A stretch of DNA of 42,631 nucleotides. Source: Blastomonas sp. AAP53. GTDB lineage: Bacteria > Pseudomonadota > Alphaproteobacteria > Sphingomonadales > Sphingomonadaceae. The notes under the pieces are model-generated. The model saw only the letters and a list, made by a program, of their open reading frames with translations, searched no databases and had not been told where the DNA came from. Both the position numbers and the translations under genes were made by a program. Where the stretch lies: assembly GCF_000331245.1 (NCBI RefSeq), contig NZ_ANFZ01000017.1:1-42631 (forward strand), read 5' to 3'. This document shows positions 12,001 through 17,409 of this stretch, piece by piece. Position 1 is the stretch's first letter; every line of letters begins with the position of its first letter.

Positions 12001-12236
12001 CCGATCGAGAAATTGTCCCAATTGATGATCACCCGGTCGCTCGACTGGTCGATGCGTACGCGGTCGGTGCCCTGGCCGTTGATCGTCGCGCTGCCGGCCA
12101 CCACCGTGCCGCCGCCGGGATTGGCCATCGCTGCCTGCGAAGACACGATGGCAAGCCCCGCTGCTCCGGTGCGCAGCGCCACCTGCCAGCTGGTGAGCCG
12201 CTGGGCGCGCTGGTTGATCGTCCGGTAAATGCTCAT
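1..12236 (-). CDS. Giant two-partner secretion exoprotein (filamentous haemagglutinin-like adhesin), 3' end outside window
   Basis: At least 4078 codons are open on the minus strand from the ATG at 12236 to the window edge; I spot-checked the frame and found no stop. Residues 1-38 look like a long signal peptide ending AMA. Residues about 40-300 match the haemagglutination-activity/TPS secretion domain, with NWDNFSIG (72-79) and NANGIVFG (121-128). A beta-helix-like region follows, ending in GGKLLLDPKNIIIAD near residue 608, a motif common in FHA-type proteins. Then come about 42 FG-GAP-like repeats (residues about 644-3630), a further helix-like stretch, and MBG/YGX-type repeats. The start ATG overlaps the TGA of the upstream transporter gene (ATGA), so translation is probably coupled. 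By family knowledge such proteins are exported by Sec and then through the partner pore, and act at the cell surface or in the medium in adhesion, aggregation or biofilm. No polymorphic-toxin C-terminus can be judged because the 3' end is missing. Confidence 0.9.
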   Translation of the reverse strand, partial: MSIYRTINQRAQRLTSWQVALRTGAAGLAIVSSQAAMANPGGGTVVAGSATINGQGTDRVRIDQSSDRVIINWDNFSIGAGQGVDFRQPNARSIALNRVTGPEISQIMGELTANGQVYLINANGIVFGKDARVDVAGLVATSADIANDAFMGGGALRFGSPGRAGAKVTNHGTITVRDAGIAAFVAPQVANDGIITAHMGRIAFGGARAFTLDLHGDNLIRFQVGDAVTQTDDKGALVAIDGVVDARGGSLQITASAARDLVNQSVRIGTPQASSMQVGADGKVSLVAAKVTIGAPGEVQVGRNVGMDLSSATNAVVSATRPANGSATSNIGWANVIDGDVSAVPGAAMAGSGTGGTLTIDAARTILDGTINLDGSKVGGTAHITGSDFLSFGSILSASGAEAGGRIDLDAGGFSLAGRITVNAGLGKGGSVDIHTTRRAIDTGDAFIDASGLHGGTIRYTSDQQIISSGKFRASGSHGFGGSIDVSAPRLDLFSAQFYAQGGIRGGRVRLGGEFQGGKGLDVDELLNARTLVATDAVTIDVSAIGMRGNAGEIVIWSDEKTTFLGSAIAQGGLVGGLGGQIEISGKDTLVYRGTVETARDGQRGGKLLLDPKNIIIADASNSPSQYGLVLQAFASSFPTTAPAQPGLEAGDGFGAAVSLDENRLAVGVPGDDGADGTRTNTGAVYLFTFADNSFAAPVLNAIIGSGYTGGKNVSIAGPELNDRFGLSVSLSDIRLAVGAPFGSGADDGSGVPNSGEVYLFGFSDFEFNNGTLLGMLGAGYSGPSSLSVNLEPLDAFGSSLSLNGLRLAVGALEDDGDSNSASNTGAVYLFTFADLTFASPVLEGIMGAGYSGGKNVSVALDDGDLFGTAVALSGFGLAIGARGDDGQGNSGSDHGAAYLYSFASGDFSTATLQSILGSGYTGPNDVDLFQLGADDRFGSALGLIGGESLAVLATGDDGLSETATDTGAAYLFNFSDAFFQGPLLVGTIGADYGSLGGRNQSIAGLGAGDTLSSLALGFSGLVLGTSNDDGRGDIAADAGAVYLFTFGDTDFNDGRQVGTLGAGYSSFNGLSLVGQGLDPFEKFGTSVSLNGNRLAVGAPGDGGAGNDKPGSGAVYLFTFGDSRFSAPVLQSIVGSGYTGGKNLSVARLEANDRFGTSVSLDGLRLAVGAPSDDGRFNEAANAGAVYLFFFAREDFFAGELGDFVSFASFAPGAIASEGALFGTSVSLSGNAMAVGAIGDSGGDPMFPVTNAGAVHIIGFGDGSTDLLATIGKGYEGVSNLDIADLDSFDEFGKAVSLSGLRLAVGAPGDDGFQNDFFNTGAAYLFTFGSSDYDGGSVAATIGAFYGGLNDFTPSGLGLGSTDQDFFGSSLSLKGSQLAVGAAGDDGLGDSLLDAGAVYLFTFDAADFSGTSQVGVIGAGYSQNDDFAVKLLPGEAFGSAVSLDNDQLAVGAINNSGKQLSALDAGAVYLFTFGGANFAETRLADTLGYGFAGTGNFTVPGLGDTSGPSGLRFGSSVALDGLRLAVGVPEDPGAAMSGFSLGAVYLFSFADLAFGAPVLESIIGAGYSGAKNVSIALSFGSSFGAGVALDGNRLAVGVPGDSGNGDPPGIGVGSVFLFTFGDARFGGGALVGKVGDGFTGAQSINVSGLENFDSFGASVALRGTALVVGAPGDDGQGSAPADSGGVYLFTFADTAFNGGVREGYIASGANGGGKDVNLAQLGASDNFGSAVALSSSRTSLFVGAPGDAGTSDIDLGAGAVYEFAFSDDTFSSGTSTAIFGLGYDGFSDINVSALVAGDRFGTALALDGARLAVGAPGDAGAGDNLPNAGQVYLFTQVSTAYSLTGLIGSGYAASSDLPIGSLDSGDFFGSALAMDQGRLVVGAPGDDGFADTDIDVGATYLFTLGENLFDAPVSAGVMGSGYGAQKNTALPRSFNDFLGASVALRGTQLAIGVPGARQAGGGEVSLGAVFLFTFADAGFSTPTLTGVIGQGYTGAGNFNVGVLDNGDEFGAAVSLSGLQLAVGAPGDDGAAGDRNDAGAVYLFTFADTSFASPVLAARLGWGYSSSTGANDVGVADLVAVDRFGTSVALSGLQLAVGVPGDDGATDSAVDSGAVQLYTFSNSLFNNGERVGTIGLGYGTTAADFDLALDAGDGFGSAASISGLGLAIGASGDDGGSNTNIEAGAVYLFTFADTGFTGLSLASTIGSEYEGGNNLSVGGLSTFDQLGSAVSLEGRLLAVGARGDDGLFNDRLQAGAVYLFSFLDTDFSSPNLSATVGAGYAQSGNLSVIGLASADAFGSSVAIDQGRLVVGASGDDGRSGGIDNAGAVHLFRYGGAFSGLSQIGVIGNGYASGPTRSLAAPGIGPSEQLGASIALDGLRLAIGAPGDSGASNDAVASGAVYLLTFADLDFAAPTLQAVIGSGYSGGKNLSLASLDPDDRFGTSVSLNSVGFLAVGADGDDGFGNLRVETGAVYLFSFADSAFSGLTQIGLLGAGYTGPGNFDTPLDNFDYFGTSVAFSGMDLVIGAPGDDGFNNPGTIDDAGAVHLFQFDTGTFAVTQLGTIGSGYTGSSSIDLAPLDFNDSFGSSVSLNGGRLVVGAPLDEGAGNVGGTSSAIGAVYTFTFSGSLFTGGAHASTIGLGYDGPNDFNVSTLGTANRFGSGVSLDGNRLAVGNRQDEGALNTLTAAGAVHLFSFADAGFATPVQEAIIGAGYTGGKNIDVALDDIDLFGYSVALDGNRLAVAALLDDGPGNAMSDSGSVYLFTFADSAFNGGKLKGSIGAGYRPTVVLDLAAPVPLSLTTVGMGDGFGTSLALDGNRLAIGAPGDDGVTDSLNDAGAVYLFSFADAMFSGATLQSVIGHGYVGGKNLWPTEIEADDKFGYAVSLDGNRLAVGALGDDGVSNTNAGAGAVYLFGFADSQFGGGALEAIIGSGYSGGKNVSIGALDPDDLFGVSVSLDGNRLAVGAQGDSGVSNGLTASGAVYLFSFANAQFAGGVLEATIGSGYTGGKNFDVSLESEDFFGTAVALDGTRLAVGAVGDDGSGEILSSAGAAYLFTFTDLEFNAAQQRGIVGAGYAGAGDVDTVFTPFGFTDTSFFGTSLSLDGVRLAIGTPGIAIGVTSPSSSGAVYLLTFSDTDFSDGTIDEILANGALDFGVNVDLNVDLDGADFFGTSVSLDGNRLVVGALGDDGFGNAAASNGAGAVYLFTFEDAAFNGAQQRGKIGAGYTRGLSTPVFGLRSGDEFGGAVALDGNRLAVGASADTGANKDSGFTTGAVYLFSFANADFATPVLESILGQDYTGGKNFDVLGLDQAARFGASVSLDGNRLAVGANNLNGGTVFLFTFSDAAFSTPALASIIGAGVSGPNDLSVPVAFGDFFGTSVSLDGNRLAVGSTLDDGAADAFTDRGAVYLFSFADSAFSSPVFEATIGAGYSGGNNVSLSQHEAGDEFGSAVSLQGLRLAVGARHDDGFANVDANTGAVYLFTMSDTDFSGIALAGTIGRDYSGLGDLNISRLNSNDRFGQSLSLDGNRLAIGAPLDSGASDSTAFAGAAYLIGFSDAAFGAPSLASIIGSGYTGPNDFSVDGLEAFDGFGSGVSLDGGRLVVGASVDGGPENQVSGSGAVYFFALGAGALPGLNFSDNPASDVTISASALAAILSGGTGVTLQANNDITVNAAILVNNPSGDGGNLTLRAGRSILINAGIITDNGSFTGFANDRVANGVVDAFRDPGDAVIAFSPDGFIDAGLGNVLLNIQSGSGLTFSQSGAISLGSITASQISIFNAGSSGNTAVTVNSGASLTASGAGDAIVVLSDVFTNLAGASAFSLTGGGRFLVYATDYDAINRGGLVGNNLYNRTFVDAPPGSVAQTGNLFIFQRQPILTFTADDATRTYGEATPDFTFQMAGLVNGDSAGYAYSGAPHVFSENSGNAGLDFIGIIRNSLTSDVGYGFDFVPGTLTTLKALLTAQANDQTRQYGAGDPAFTVTYSGFVNGDDESAILSGPNFSTIADITSDVGSYTIDLGEAFADNYDFSYVPGTLTITKALLTVTADNASREYGLANPTFTGNITGFRNSDTASVVSGLVYNTV
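3..640 (-). repeat. MBG/YGX-type repeats of the exoprotein
   Basis: Three related segments begin near plus coordinates 635, 378 and 145, each reading like LTFTADDATRTYGEATPDF, then a hydrophobic stretch and GLVNGDSA or GFVNGDDES. The spacing is about 80 residues. This is the pattern of MBG (YGX) domains, which occur in tandem near the C-termini of large surface proteins. The third copy is cut by the window edge, so more may follow. Confidence 0.75.
1350..10310 (-). repeat. Array of about 42 FG-GAP-like coding repeats, period about 214 bp
   Basis: Within the exoprotein the motif FG-x-SVSLDGNRLAVGAPGDDG, then a variable stretch, AGAVYLFTF, and IG-x-GY-x-GGKN recurs. Using the GAVYLF equivalent as a marker I find about 42 copies between plus coordinates 1384 and 10175, with mean spacing about 214 bases (71 residues). 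The core resembles FG-GAP repeats (PF14312 type), which form blades of beta-propellers. Copies are similar but not identical, with the linker between GGKN and the next FG being the most variable. The count was made by eye and could be off by one or two degenerate copies. Confidence 0.85.
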
Positions 12237-13987
12237 CGCGTCGCCCCGATCGAGAAGAAGATCCGCGGATCGCTGCTGCCATCGGGCGTGAAGCGCGCCT
12301 TGCCGGGCCAGGCGGCGTAGATTTCACCGTACAGGCCATAAGGCAGCGCAACGCGCGACCCGCCGCCTGCCGACCAAAGTTCGGTCACGCGCAGCTCAGC
12401 GAAATCAAGCCGGCCGCTCTGGCGCAGGATGCCCGCATCGACAAACACAAAGGGCTGCAAGGTGACGGGACCCAGCGTCAGTCGGTCATTCACTTCCAGT
12501 GCGACATTGACGCAATGGTCGCCGCCCGCCGCGCCGTAATCATAGGCACGGCCAAAGCGGTCGCCACCGAAATTGCACTCGCGCGATGCCGAGGCTCCAC
12601 CGTTGAGGCCCATCTGCGCCTCAGCATTGACCCGAACGCGCGCCGTGCCGGCCAGCGGCGCGGTCCAGATCAGCGAAGCATTGGCAGCGGTGAATTCGGG
12701 ATCGCCCTGGCTGCGGCTGCGCAAGGGGTTGAACCGCCCGGTCGCGCCCAGGCCATCGATCCCCTGGCTCATACCCAGCCGGAAAAGCCCGGTGCTGCCA
12801 TCGGCAGACGCCCAGTCGTAGCTGCCGTACAGCTCGTAGAAGCGGCTGCGATCATCAATCAATGTCACACCGAAGATGCCGCTGTCCGAATTGATCGCGG
12901 TGCCTTCCAGCCCGACGATCAGGCTGGAGTTGCGCGTGCGGCGGAGCGGATAGCTCAACCCTGCACGAACCACCTCTTCCTCGCCGCGGAACTGCAGGAT
13001 CGAGAGGAAACCGCGCACCGCGCGCGAGCGGGCCCGCGAATAGGAGATCGTGCCCACCAGCCCGTCATCGGTGATCGGCGCGCTGTACTGGGCAAAGCCC
13101 GAGATGAAACCTTCGGTCGGCAAGGTCATGCGCGCATCGAGCACCAGCTGGTCGCCGGGCAGCAGCACCGAGTTGGCGGTGGCACCTGCGCGATACCGGC
13201 GATCGCCCAGATTGTCGCGGATGCGGTTGTCGAACTGGGCTTCCAGCACCACCGGATCGAGATCGACCACCACCAGCAGATTGGCCGAACCCGGGGTGGT
13301 TTCGGACGGGCGCACCACCACCGAGACGTCCATGCCGCCGAGGTCCCCTGCGGTCAGGATCGCGCGCTCCAGCTCGTCGACCATCACCGGGCCGCGCTTG
13401 AGCAGCGGCGTGAAGCGGCGGCGGATCATGTCGGTCAGCCGAGTCTCGCCGACAAGCCCGGCGCCAGACTTGAGCTGCACCTCCAGCGCATCGACGCTGC
13501 CCTCGACCACCTGCAGCACGACGACACCGTCGCTGATCTGCTGGGCAGGGACGATGGCGAAGGACAATGCGAAGCCAGCCTCGGCATAGACGCGGGTGAG
13601 CAGATCGGCAGCGCGGTAGATGTCCGCAAGCGTCAGCTCCTGGCCCAGAAACGGCGCCAGCGGTGCCTGCAGCCGGTCTTCGTCGAGATAGTTGAAGCCC
13701 TGGATGCGGAATTTGGTGACCAGGACCTTGGCGGTATCATCGACGGTGCTGGGGTCGGTACGGGGCCGGTCGATGGTGAAGGGGTTGCGCGGCGTCGACA
13801 GGGGGACGTCTGGCGCGCGGTTCTCGCGCTCGAAAGTGCCTGCAGGCGGACGCACCGATCCGGGCAGCACCTGTGCCGATGCCAGCGCAGGCAGCAGCAG
13901 GCCGCAGCCTGCCAAGGCCATTGCGCACCCGCGCGCCATCGCAGCCAGCCGGCCGCATTCCAGATTCAGTATCCGCGAGATCGTCAT
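12233..13987 (-). CDS. ShlB/FhaC/HecB-type two-partner secretion transporter
   Basis: A 584-residue outer-membrane TpsB pore that would secrete the adjacent giant exoprotein. I start at the ATG at 13987 because it gives a proper signal peptide (residues 1-38, ending ALASA before Q39); an upstream TTG at 14089 would add 34 residues that spoil it. A POTRA-like region follows (KVLVTKFRIQGFNYL, then VVLQVVEGSVDALEV), then a beta-rich barrel domain ending in the aromatic-rich tail PRIFFSIGATR. The segment GRAYDYGAAGGDHC resembles the conserved L6-loop region of the family, and QPFVFVDAG is another typical barrel motif. Two cysteines flank that loop segment. The stop overlaps the exoprotein start by ATGA, the usual TpsB-TpsA arrangement. 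Confidence 0.93.
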   Translation of the reverse strand: MTISRILNLECGRLAAMARGCAMALAGCGLLLPALASAQVLPGSVRPPAGTFERENRAPDVPLSTPRNPFTIDRPRTDPSTVDDTAKVLVTKFRIQGFNYLDEDRLQAPLAPFLGQELTLADIYRAADLLTRVYAEAGFALSFAIVPAQQISDGVVVLQVVEGSVDALEVQLKSGAGLVGETRLTDMIRRRFTPLLKRGPVMVDELERAILTAGDLGGMDVSVVVRPSETTPGSANLLVVVDLDPVVLEAQFDNRIRDNLGDRRYRAGATANSVLLPGDQLVLDARMTLPTEGFISGFAQYSAPITDDGLVGTISYSRARSRAVRGFLSILQFRGEEEVVRAGLSYPLRRTRNSSLIVGLEGTAINSDSGIFGVTLIDDRSRFYELYGSYDWASADGSTGLFRLGMSQGIDGLGATGRFNPLRSRSQGDPEFTAANASLIWTAPLAGTARVRVNAEAQMGLNGGASASRECNFGGDRFGRAYDYGAAGGDHCVNVALEVNDRLTLGPVTLQPFVFVDAGILRQSGRLDFAELRVTELWSAGGGSRVALPYGLYGEIYAAWPGKARFTPDGSSDPRIFFSIGATR

Positions 13988-14302
13988 GCGGTTTTCAGGT
14001 TCCAGAACCCCGAAGGGATTAGAGAGGGTGCGACCCCGCCTCGGAACGTCAGGAATCGAGCTGCCGCAATCGGTTAACAGCTCTTGCAATCTGTCGTGTG
14101 CAACAGATCACAAGGACTTGGAAACCGGATCAACGTCCAGCGCCATTGCCTGCAAGGATAAACCGTTTTGCTGTGAAACCAGCCGACCCCGCCCCTGCGC
14201 GCGATTAAGCATTTGCCGGCAAAAAAGGCAAGCGAATGAAAGGCTTTTTGCACCGAAAGAGGCGGTGAACGACCTATCAACCCTGTATCGGGCAGCCGGC
14301 GG
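13988..14302. other. Intergenic region upstream of the transporter gene
   Basis: About 315 bases lie between the transporter start and the methyltransferase stop, both on the minus strand. It should hold the promoter of the secretion operon, but I cannot pick out a convincing -35/-10 pair, and the flagellar sigma-28 pattern is absent. An imperfect inverted repeat, GCAAAAAAG at 14219-14227 against CTTTTTGC at 14244-14251, lies downstream of the methyltransferase and could act as its terminator. No open frame here looks like a gene. Confidence 0.5.
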
Positions 14303-15010
14303 TCAGCGCGCCAGCGCGGCGGGGTTGCGCAGGACCAGATTGTCGACGCTGACCCCCTCGGTCCACCGCCCCGAACGACGGAACTGGCCGATGCAGTTGG
14401 GCTCCAGATAGATGATCGAAACGGGCTGTTCGAGCGCCGCGAGACGGTCCGCCACCGGGGCCATGATCGCATCGCCAAATGGATCGTAGAAGAAGCATAG
14501 CAGATCAACGTCGACGGGCGGTTCGTAGCGCGCTGCGTCCATGCACACGAACTCGACCGGCGCGGCAAGACCACCCTTGGCCGCCATGATCTCGCGGTTG
14601 CGTTCGGCAATCGCCACCAGTTCCGGTGCGAACTCCACCTCGATGACACGGGCAAAGGGAAAACGCGCAGCCTCCAGCACGGCCCGGCCCTTGCCGCAGC
14701 CATAATCGATGAACACGGTGCGGGCGAAATCGATGTCGAGGTCGGCAAACCAGGTGGGCATGTTCTTGCCACTGCTCGCCTGATAGCGCCGGGCATGCGC
14801 GGCCACGCCTGGATCGACGGCCAGCGTGTGCAGTTCGCGCACCGCGAAGGTATCGGTGCCCCATTGCGCGTCAAAGGCGCGAAACTGGCGGTTGCGGGCG
14901 CGGGCACGCGGCGTCATCTCGCGCGCATGATAGACGATGTTGTGTCCCACCAGACGCACGATCTCGGCGGGCGAACGGCCCTTGAGGCGCTGGGTGATCG
15001 ATGACAGCAT
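14303..15010 (-). CDS. Class I SAM-dependent methyltransferase-like protein
   Basis: A 235-residue protein from the ATG at 15010 (a TTG at 15064 would add 18 unremarkable residues). The motif TVFIDYGCGKGRAVLEAA is a clear motif I of Rossmann-fold methyltransferases. It is followed by an acidic residue in VIEVEFAPE (motif II region) and by VEFVCMDAARY and DVDLLCFFYDPF, which fit motifs III-IV. The substrate cannot be told from the sequence. The gene lies downstream of nothing on its strand and diverges from the crotonase gene across a 155-base gap containing a palindrome. The neighbouring secretion locus starts about 315 bases downstream, so joint transcription is possible but not shown. Confidence 0.8.
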   Translation of the reverse strand: MLSSITQRLKGRSPAEIVRLVGHNIVYHAREMTPRARARNRQFRAFDAQWGTDTFAVRELHTLAVDPGVAAHARRYQASSGKNMPTWFADLDIDFARTVFIDYGCGKGRAVLEAARFPFARVIEVEFAPELVAIAERNREIMAAKGGLAAPVEFVCMDAARYEPPVDVDLLCFFYDPFGDAIMAPVADRLAALEQPVSIIYLEPNCIGQFRRSGRWTEGVSVDNLVLRNPAALAR

Positions 15011-15087
15011 GCAGCAGAGGGCCTTTGTGGTTGACGCGGGTCGGCAAAGTTCGGCAGGCCTCAAGCCCTAACGCAGCGGCCCGGCGC

Positions 15088-15102
15088 TTAAAACCGGTTT
15101 AA
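15088..15102. promoter_or_regulatory. Near-palindrome in divergent promoter region
   Basis: TTAAAACCGGTTTAA is a dyad with one extra A in its left half. It sits between the divergent methyltransferase (start 15010) and crotonase (start 15166) genes. Its size and position suit an operator, for instance of a TetR-like repressor of fatty-acid genes, but no regulator gene is adjacent. Confidence 0.35.
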
Positions 15103-15165
15103 CCATGAAATGCCGGACCGGGGCGCCCGATGCCACCGCGCAACCGGTCGGGGAGAGAACGACAC

Positions 15166-15960
15166 ATGACCCAAGCCATCCAGATCACGTCGAACGGTGC
15201 CGTCGAGACGGTCACGCTGAACCGTCCCGAAGCGCTCAATGCGATGGACGAGGCGATGATCATGGGCCTGCAGGACTATTTGCGCAGCCTCCACGACCGG
15301 CACGACGTGCGCGTGGTGATCCTGCGGGCAGAGGGCCGCGCCTTTTGCGCCGGGCTTGACCTGAAGGGCTGGACGCCGCGCGCGGACGAGGGCGCGGTGC
15401 ATGCCGGCTGGCGGACGCAGCGCGCGATCGCGACGGTGATGCAGCTGATGCGCAGCTGTCCGCAGCCGATCATCGCCTGCGCGCAGGGCGCGGCGTGCGG
15501 CGGCGGCATGTCGCTGCTGCTCGCCAGCGATGTGCGTTATTGCACGCCTGATTTCCGCATGAACGCAGCCTATATCCGTATCGGCCTGGGCGGGTGCGAC
15601 ATGGGATCGAGCTATTTCCTGCCCCGGCTGGTGGGCAGTTCGCTCGCCTCCGAGATGATCCTGTCGGGCCGGTTCGTCGGGGCCGAGCGCGCGCTGGCGG
15701 CCGGCTTCGTCAGCGAGATTGCAGACATGGACTCGATCGGCAGCAGGGCAGAGGCGCTTGCCGCCGACATGCTGCTCGCCAGCCCGATGGGGCTCAGGCT
15801 CAGCAAGGATGCGCTGAATCGCAACATCGACGCGCCCGGATTCGAGGCCGCGCTGGCGCTCGAGGACCGCCAGCAGATCCTGCTGAGCATGACCGAGGAT
15901 TATGCCGAGGCCCGCCGCGCGTTCATGGAAAAGCGCCCGCCGGCGTTTCGCGACCGCTGA
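15166..15960 (+). CDS. Enoyl-CoA hydratase/isomerase (crotonase) family protein
   Basis: A 264-residue crotonase-fold protein. The start ATG at 15166 follows GGGGAGAG at good spacing. GRAFCAGLDLKG and ACAQGAACGGGMSLLLASD are the two segments that form the CoA pocket and oxyanion hole. In the active-site helix the usual FGxPE is replaced by AAYIRIGLGGCDMGSS, so the first catalytic glutamate of classical hydratases is missing. ASEMILSGR keeps the glutamate that aligns with the second catalytic residue. GCDMG-type members occur among actinobacterial and sphingomonad fatty-acid or steroid degraders. It precedes two acyl-CoA dehydrogenase genes on the same strand and probably acts in the same CoA-thioester pathway. 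Hydratase, isomerase or hydrolase activity cannot be decided. Confidence 0.9.
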   Translation: MTQAIQITSNGAVETVTLNRPEALNAMDEAMIMGLQDYLRSLHDRHDVRVVILRAEGRAFCAGLDLKGWTPRADEGAVHAGWRTQRAIATVMQLMRSCPQPIIACAQGAACGGGMSLLLASDVRYCTPDFRMNAAYIRIGLGGCDMGSSYFLPRLVGSSLASEMILSGRFVGAERALAAGFVSEIADMDSIGSRAEALAADMLLASPMGLRLSKDALNRNIDAPGFEAALALEDRQQILLSMTEDYAEARRAFMEKRPPAFRDR

Positions 15961-16127
15961 GGGGGAAATCACGAGGCCGCGCTGCACCGGCCTTGCCGTA
16001 ACGTCCGCGCAGCATCGCGCGCAAACGGCCCGGAAATCGGCTGTTTTCAGGCCATTCGCGCTTTGCTTTTGCGCGCTTCCGGTGCAGATTGCACGCCAAC
16101 AAGCACATGCCAAAAGAGGTGAGGACG

Positions 16128-17303
16128 ATGACCGAAGACGAAGACCTGGAAAGCTTCCGCGCGGAAGTACGCGCGTTTCTCGATGCCGAACTGCCGCCCG
16201 AAAAGCGTTTCGCCGCCGATGGCTTTGCCAACTCCAGCAAGGAGCTGACCGCCTGGTGGCAGGGCGTGCGCGCCAAGCGCGGATGGGGTGCCCCCGGCTG
16301 GCCCAAGCAATATGGCGGCTGCGAATGGTCGCTTGCCCAGAAGCGCATCTTTGCCGACGAATCGACCAAGGCGGGCGCGCCTTCGTACAGCCCGTTCGGC
16401 ATCACCATGGTCGCGCCCGTCATCTACACCTTCGGCACCGAAGAGCAGAAGGCAGAGCATCTGCCGCACATTCTCGATGGCACGCGCTTCTGGTGCCAGG
16501 GCTATTCGGAGCCGGGCGCAGGATCGGACCTGGCCAGCCTGAAGACCCGCGCGATCCGTGATGGCGATGATTATGTCGTCAACGGCCAGAAAACCTGGAC
16601 CACGCAGGGCCACTGGGCGGACTGGATCTTCTGCCTGGTGCGCACCAACACCGAAGTGAAGCAGCAGAACGGCATCTCGTTCCTGCTGATCGACATGAAC
16701 ACGCCGGGTATCGAAGTCCGCCCGATCCGCACCATCGATGGCATGCACCACCTCAACGAGGTGTTCTTCACCGATGTACGCGTGCCGGTGAAGAACCTGG
16801 TCGGCAACGAGAACGACGGCTGGACCTATGCCAAGTTCCTGCTGGGCAACGAGCGTGCCGGGATTGCCGGTGTCACCCGCACCAGCGGCGACATCGCGCG
16901 CCTGCGCGAATGGGCGGCGTCGACCGAGCATTTCATCGATCCGCCGATCAACGATCCCCGCATTGCGCAGCGGCTCGATGATCTCGAACAGCGGCTCGCC
17001 AAGCTGGCGGCGCTGGAAGCCCGCGCGCTCGAATCGCCCAGCCAGTCGATGGAAGCGATGCGGCTGGTAGCCCCCTTGAAGCTGCTGGGAACCGAGCTGT
17101 CGCAGGACGTATCGGAACTGGCGCTGGATATCGCAGGACCGGCAGCCTTGCCGCGTCCGGCGGAAAACCCGGCGCACCCCTATGGCCAGGAAGGCGAGCA
17201 CGCGATGTCGGTGTTCCTCTTCGGCCGCGCGCAGTCGATCTATGGCGGCACCAACGAGGTGCAGAAGAACATTCTCGCCAAGATGATGGCCGCCGGGCTC
17301 TAA
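16128..17303 (+). CDS. Acyl-CoA dehydrogenase, alpha-type subunit (FadE-like)
   Basis: A 391-residue flavoprotein that would desaturate an acyl-CoA. The ATG at 16128 follows GAGGTGAGGACG, a strong ribosome site. CQGYSEPGAGSDLASLKT is the central FAD/substrate signature, and IYGGTNEVQKNILAK is the C-terminal signature. The MCAD-type catalytic glutamate (YEGT) is Gly373 here; Glu242 in LLGNERAGIAG lies where isovaleryl- and long-chain-type enzymes carry the base. The next gene is a shorter, divergent dehydrogenase, a pairing known from alpha2beta2 acyl-CoA dehydrogenases of steroid side-chain degradation. The true substrate is unknown; a branched, cyclic or steroid-like acyl-CoA is an inference. 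Confidence 0.93.
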   Translation: MTEDEDLESFRAEVRAFLDAELPPEKRFAADGFANSSKELTAWWQGVRAKRGWGAPGWPKQYGGCEWSLAQKRIFADESTKAGAPSYSPFGITMVAPVIYTFGTEEQKAEHLPHILDGTRFWCQGYSEPGAGSDLASLKTRAIRDGDDYVVNGQKTWTTQGHWADWIFCLVRTNTEVKQQNGISFLLIDMNTPGIEVRPIRTIDGMHHLNEVFFTDVRVPVKNLVGNENDGWTYAKFLLGNERAGIAGVTRTSGDIARLREWAASTEHFIDPPINDPRIAQRLDDLEQRLAKLAALEARALESPSQSMEAMRLVAPLKLLGTELSQDVSELALDIAGPAALPRPAENPAHPYGQEGEHAMSVFLFGRAQSIYGGTNEVQKNILAKMMAAGL

Positions 17304-17318
17304 GACACCGCCTTTTCC

Positions 17319-17347
17319 GTCTGTCCCGAGCGAAGTCGAGGGACGTG
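17319..17347. repeat. Dispersed REP-like element, single copy
   Basis: The core CCCGAGCGAAGTCGAGGGA lies in the gap between the two acyl-CoA dehydrogenase genes. An exact inverted copy of the 25-base unit GTCTGTCCC...GAGGGA is found at 28656-28680 between fliQ and fliP. Its palindromic character and intergenic location match the short repeats scattered in sphingomonad genomes. Confidence 0.7.
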
Positions 17348-17356
17348 CGCACAAGA

Positions 17357-17386
17357 CCTGGCGCGGATGACCGCATCCGCGCCAGG
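17357..17386. terminator. Perfect 12-bp stem-loop between the two acyl-CoA dehydrogenase genes
   Basis: CCTGGCGCGGAT pairs exactly with ATCCGCGCCAGG around the six-base loop GACCGC. No T-run follows, so it is more likely an RNA-stabilising or partly terminating structure than a strong intrinsic terminator. It ends 23 bases before the next start codon. Confidence 0.55.
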
Positions 17387-17409
17387 CAGATATTCAGGAC
17401 AAGACACCC

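Noticed and set aside
10524-12320. Long plus-strand frames (598 and 453 codons) opposite the TPS domain
   Set aside because: They are antisense to a confidently identified secretion domain and start without ribosome sites; no recognisable protein features.
12515-14077. 520-codon plus-strand frame opposite the transporter gene
   Set aside because: Antisense shadow of the TpsB gene; the minus-strand product has a signal peptide, POTRA and barrel motifs.
13988-14302. A small gene between transporter and methyltransferase
   Set aside because: Possible frames are short, lack ribosome sites and overlap the real genes.
16047-17354. 435-codon minus-strand frame opposite the first acyl-CoA dehydrogenase
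   Set aside because: The plus-strand product carries the full dehydrogenase signatures and a strong ribosome site; the minus frame is a shadow.
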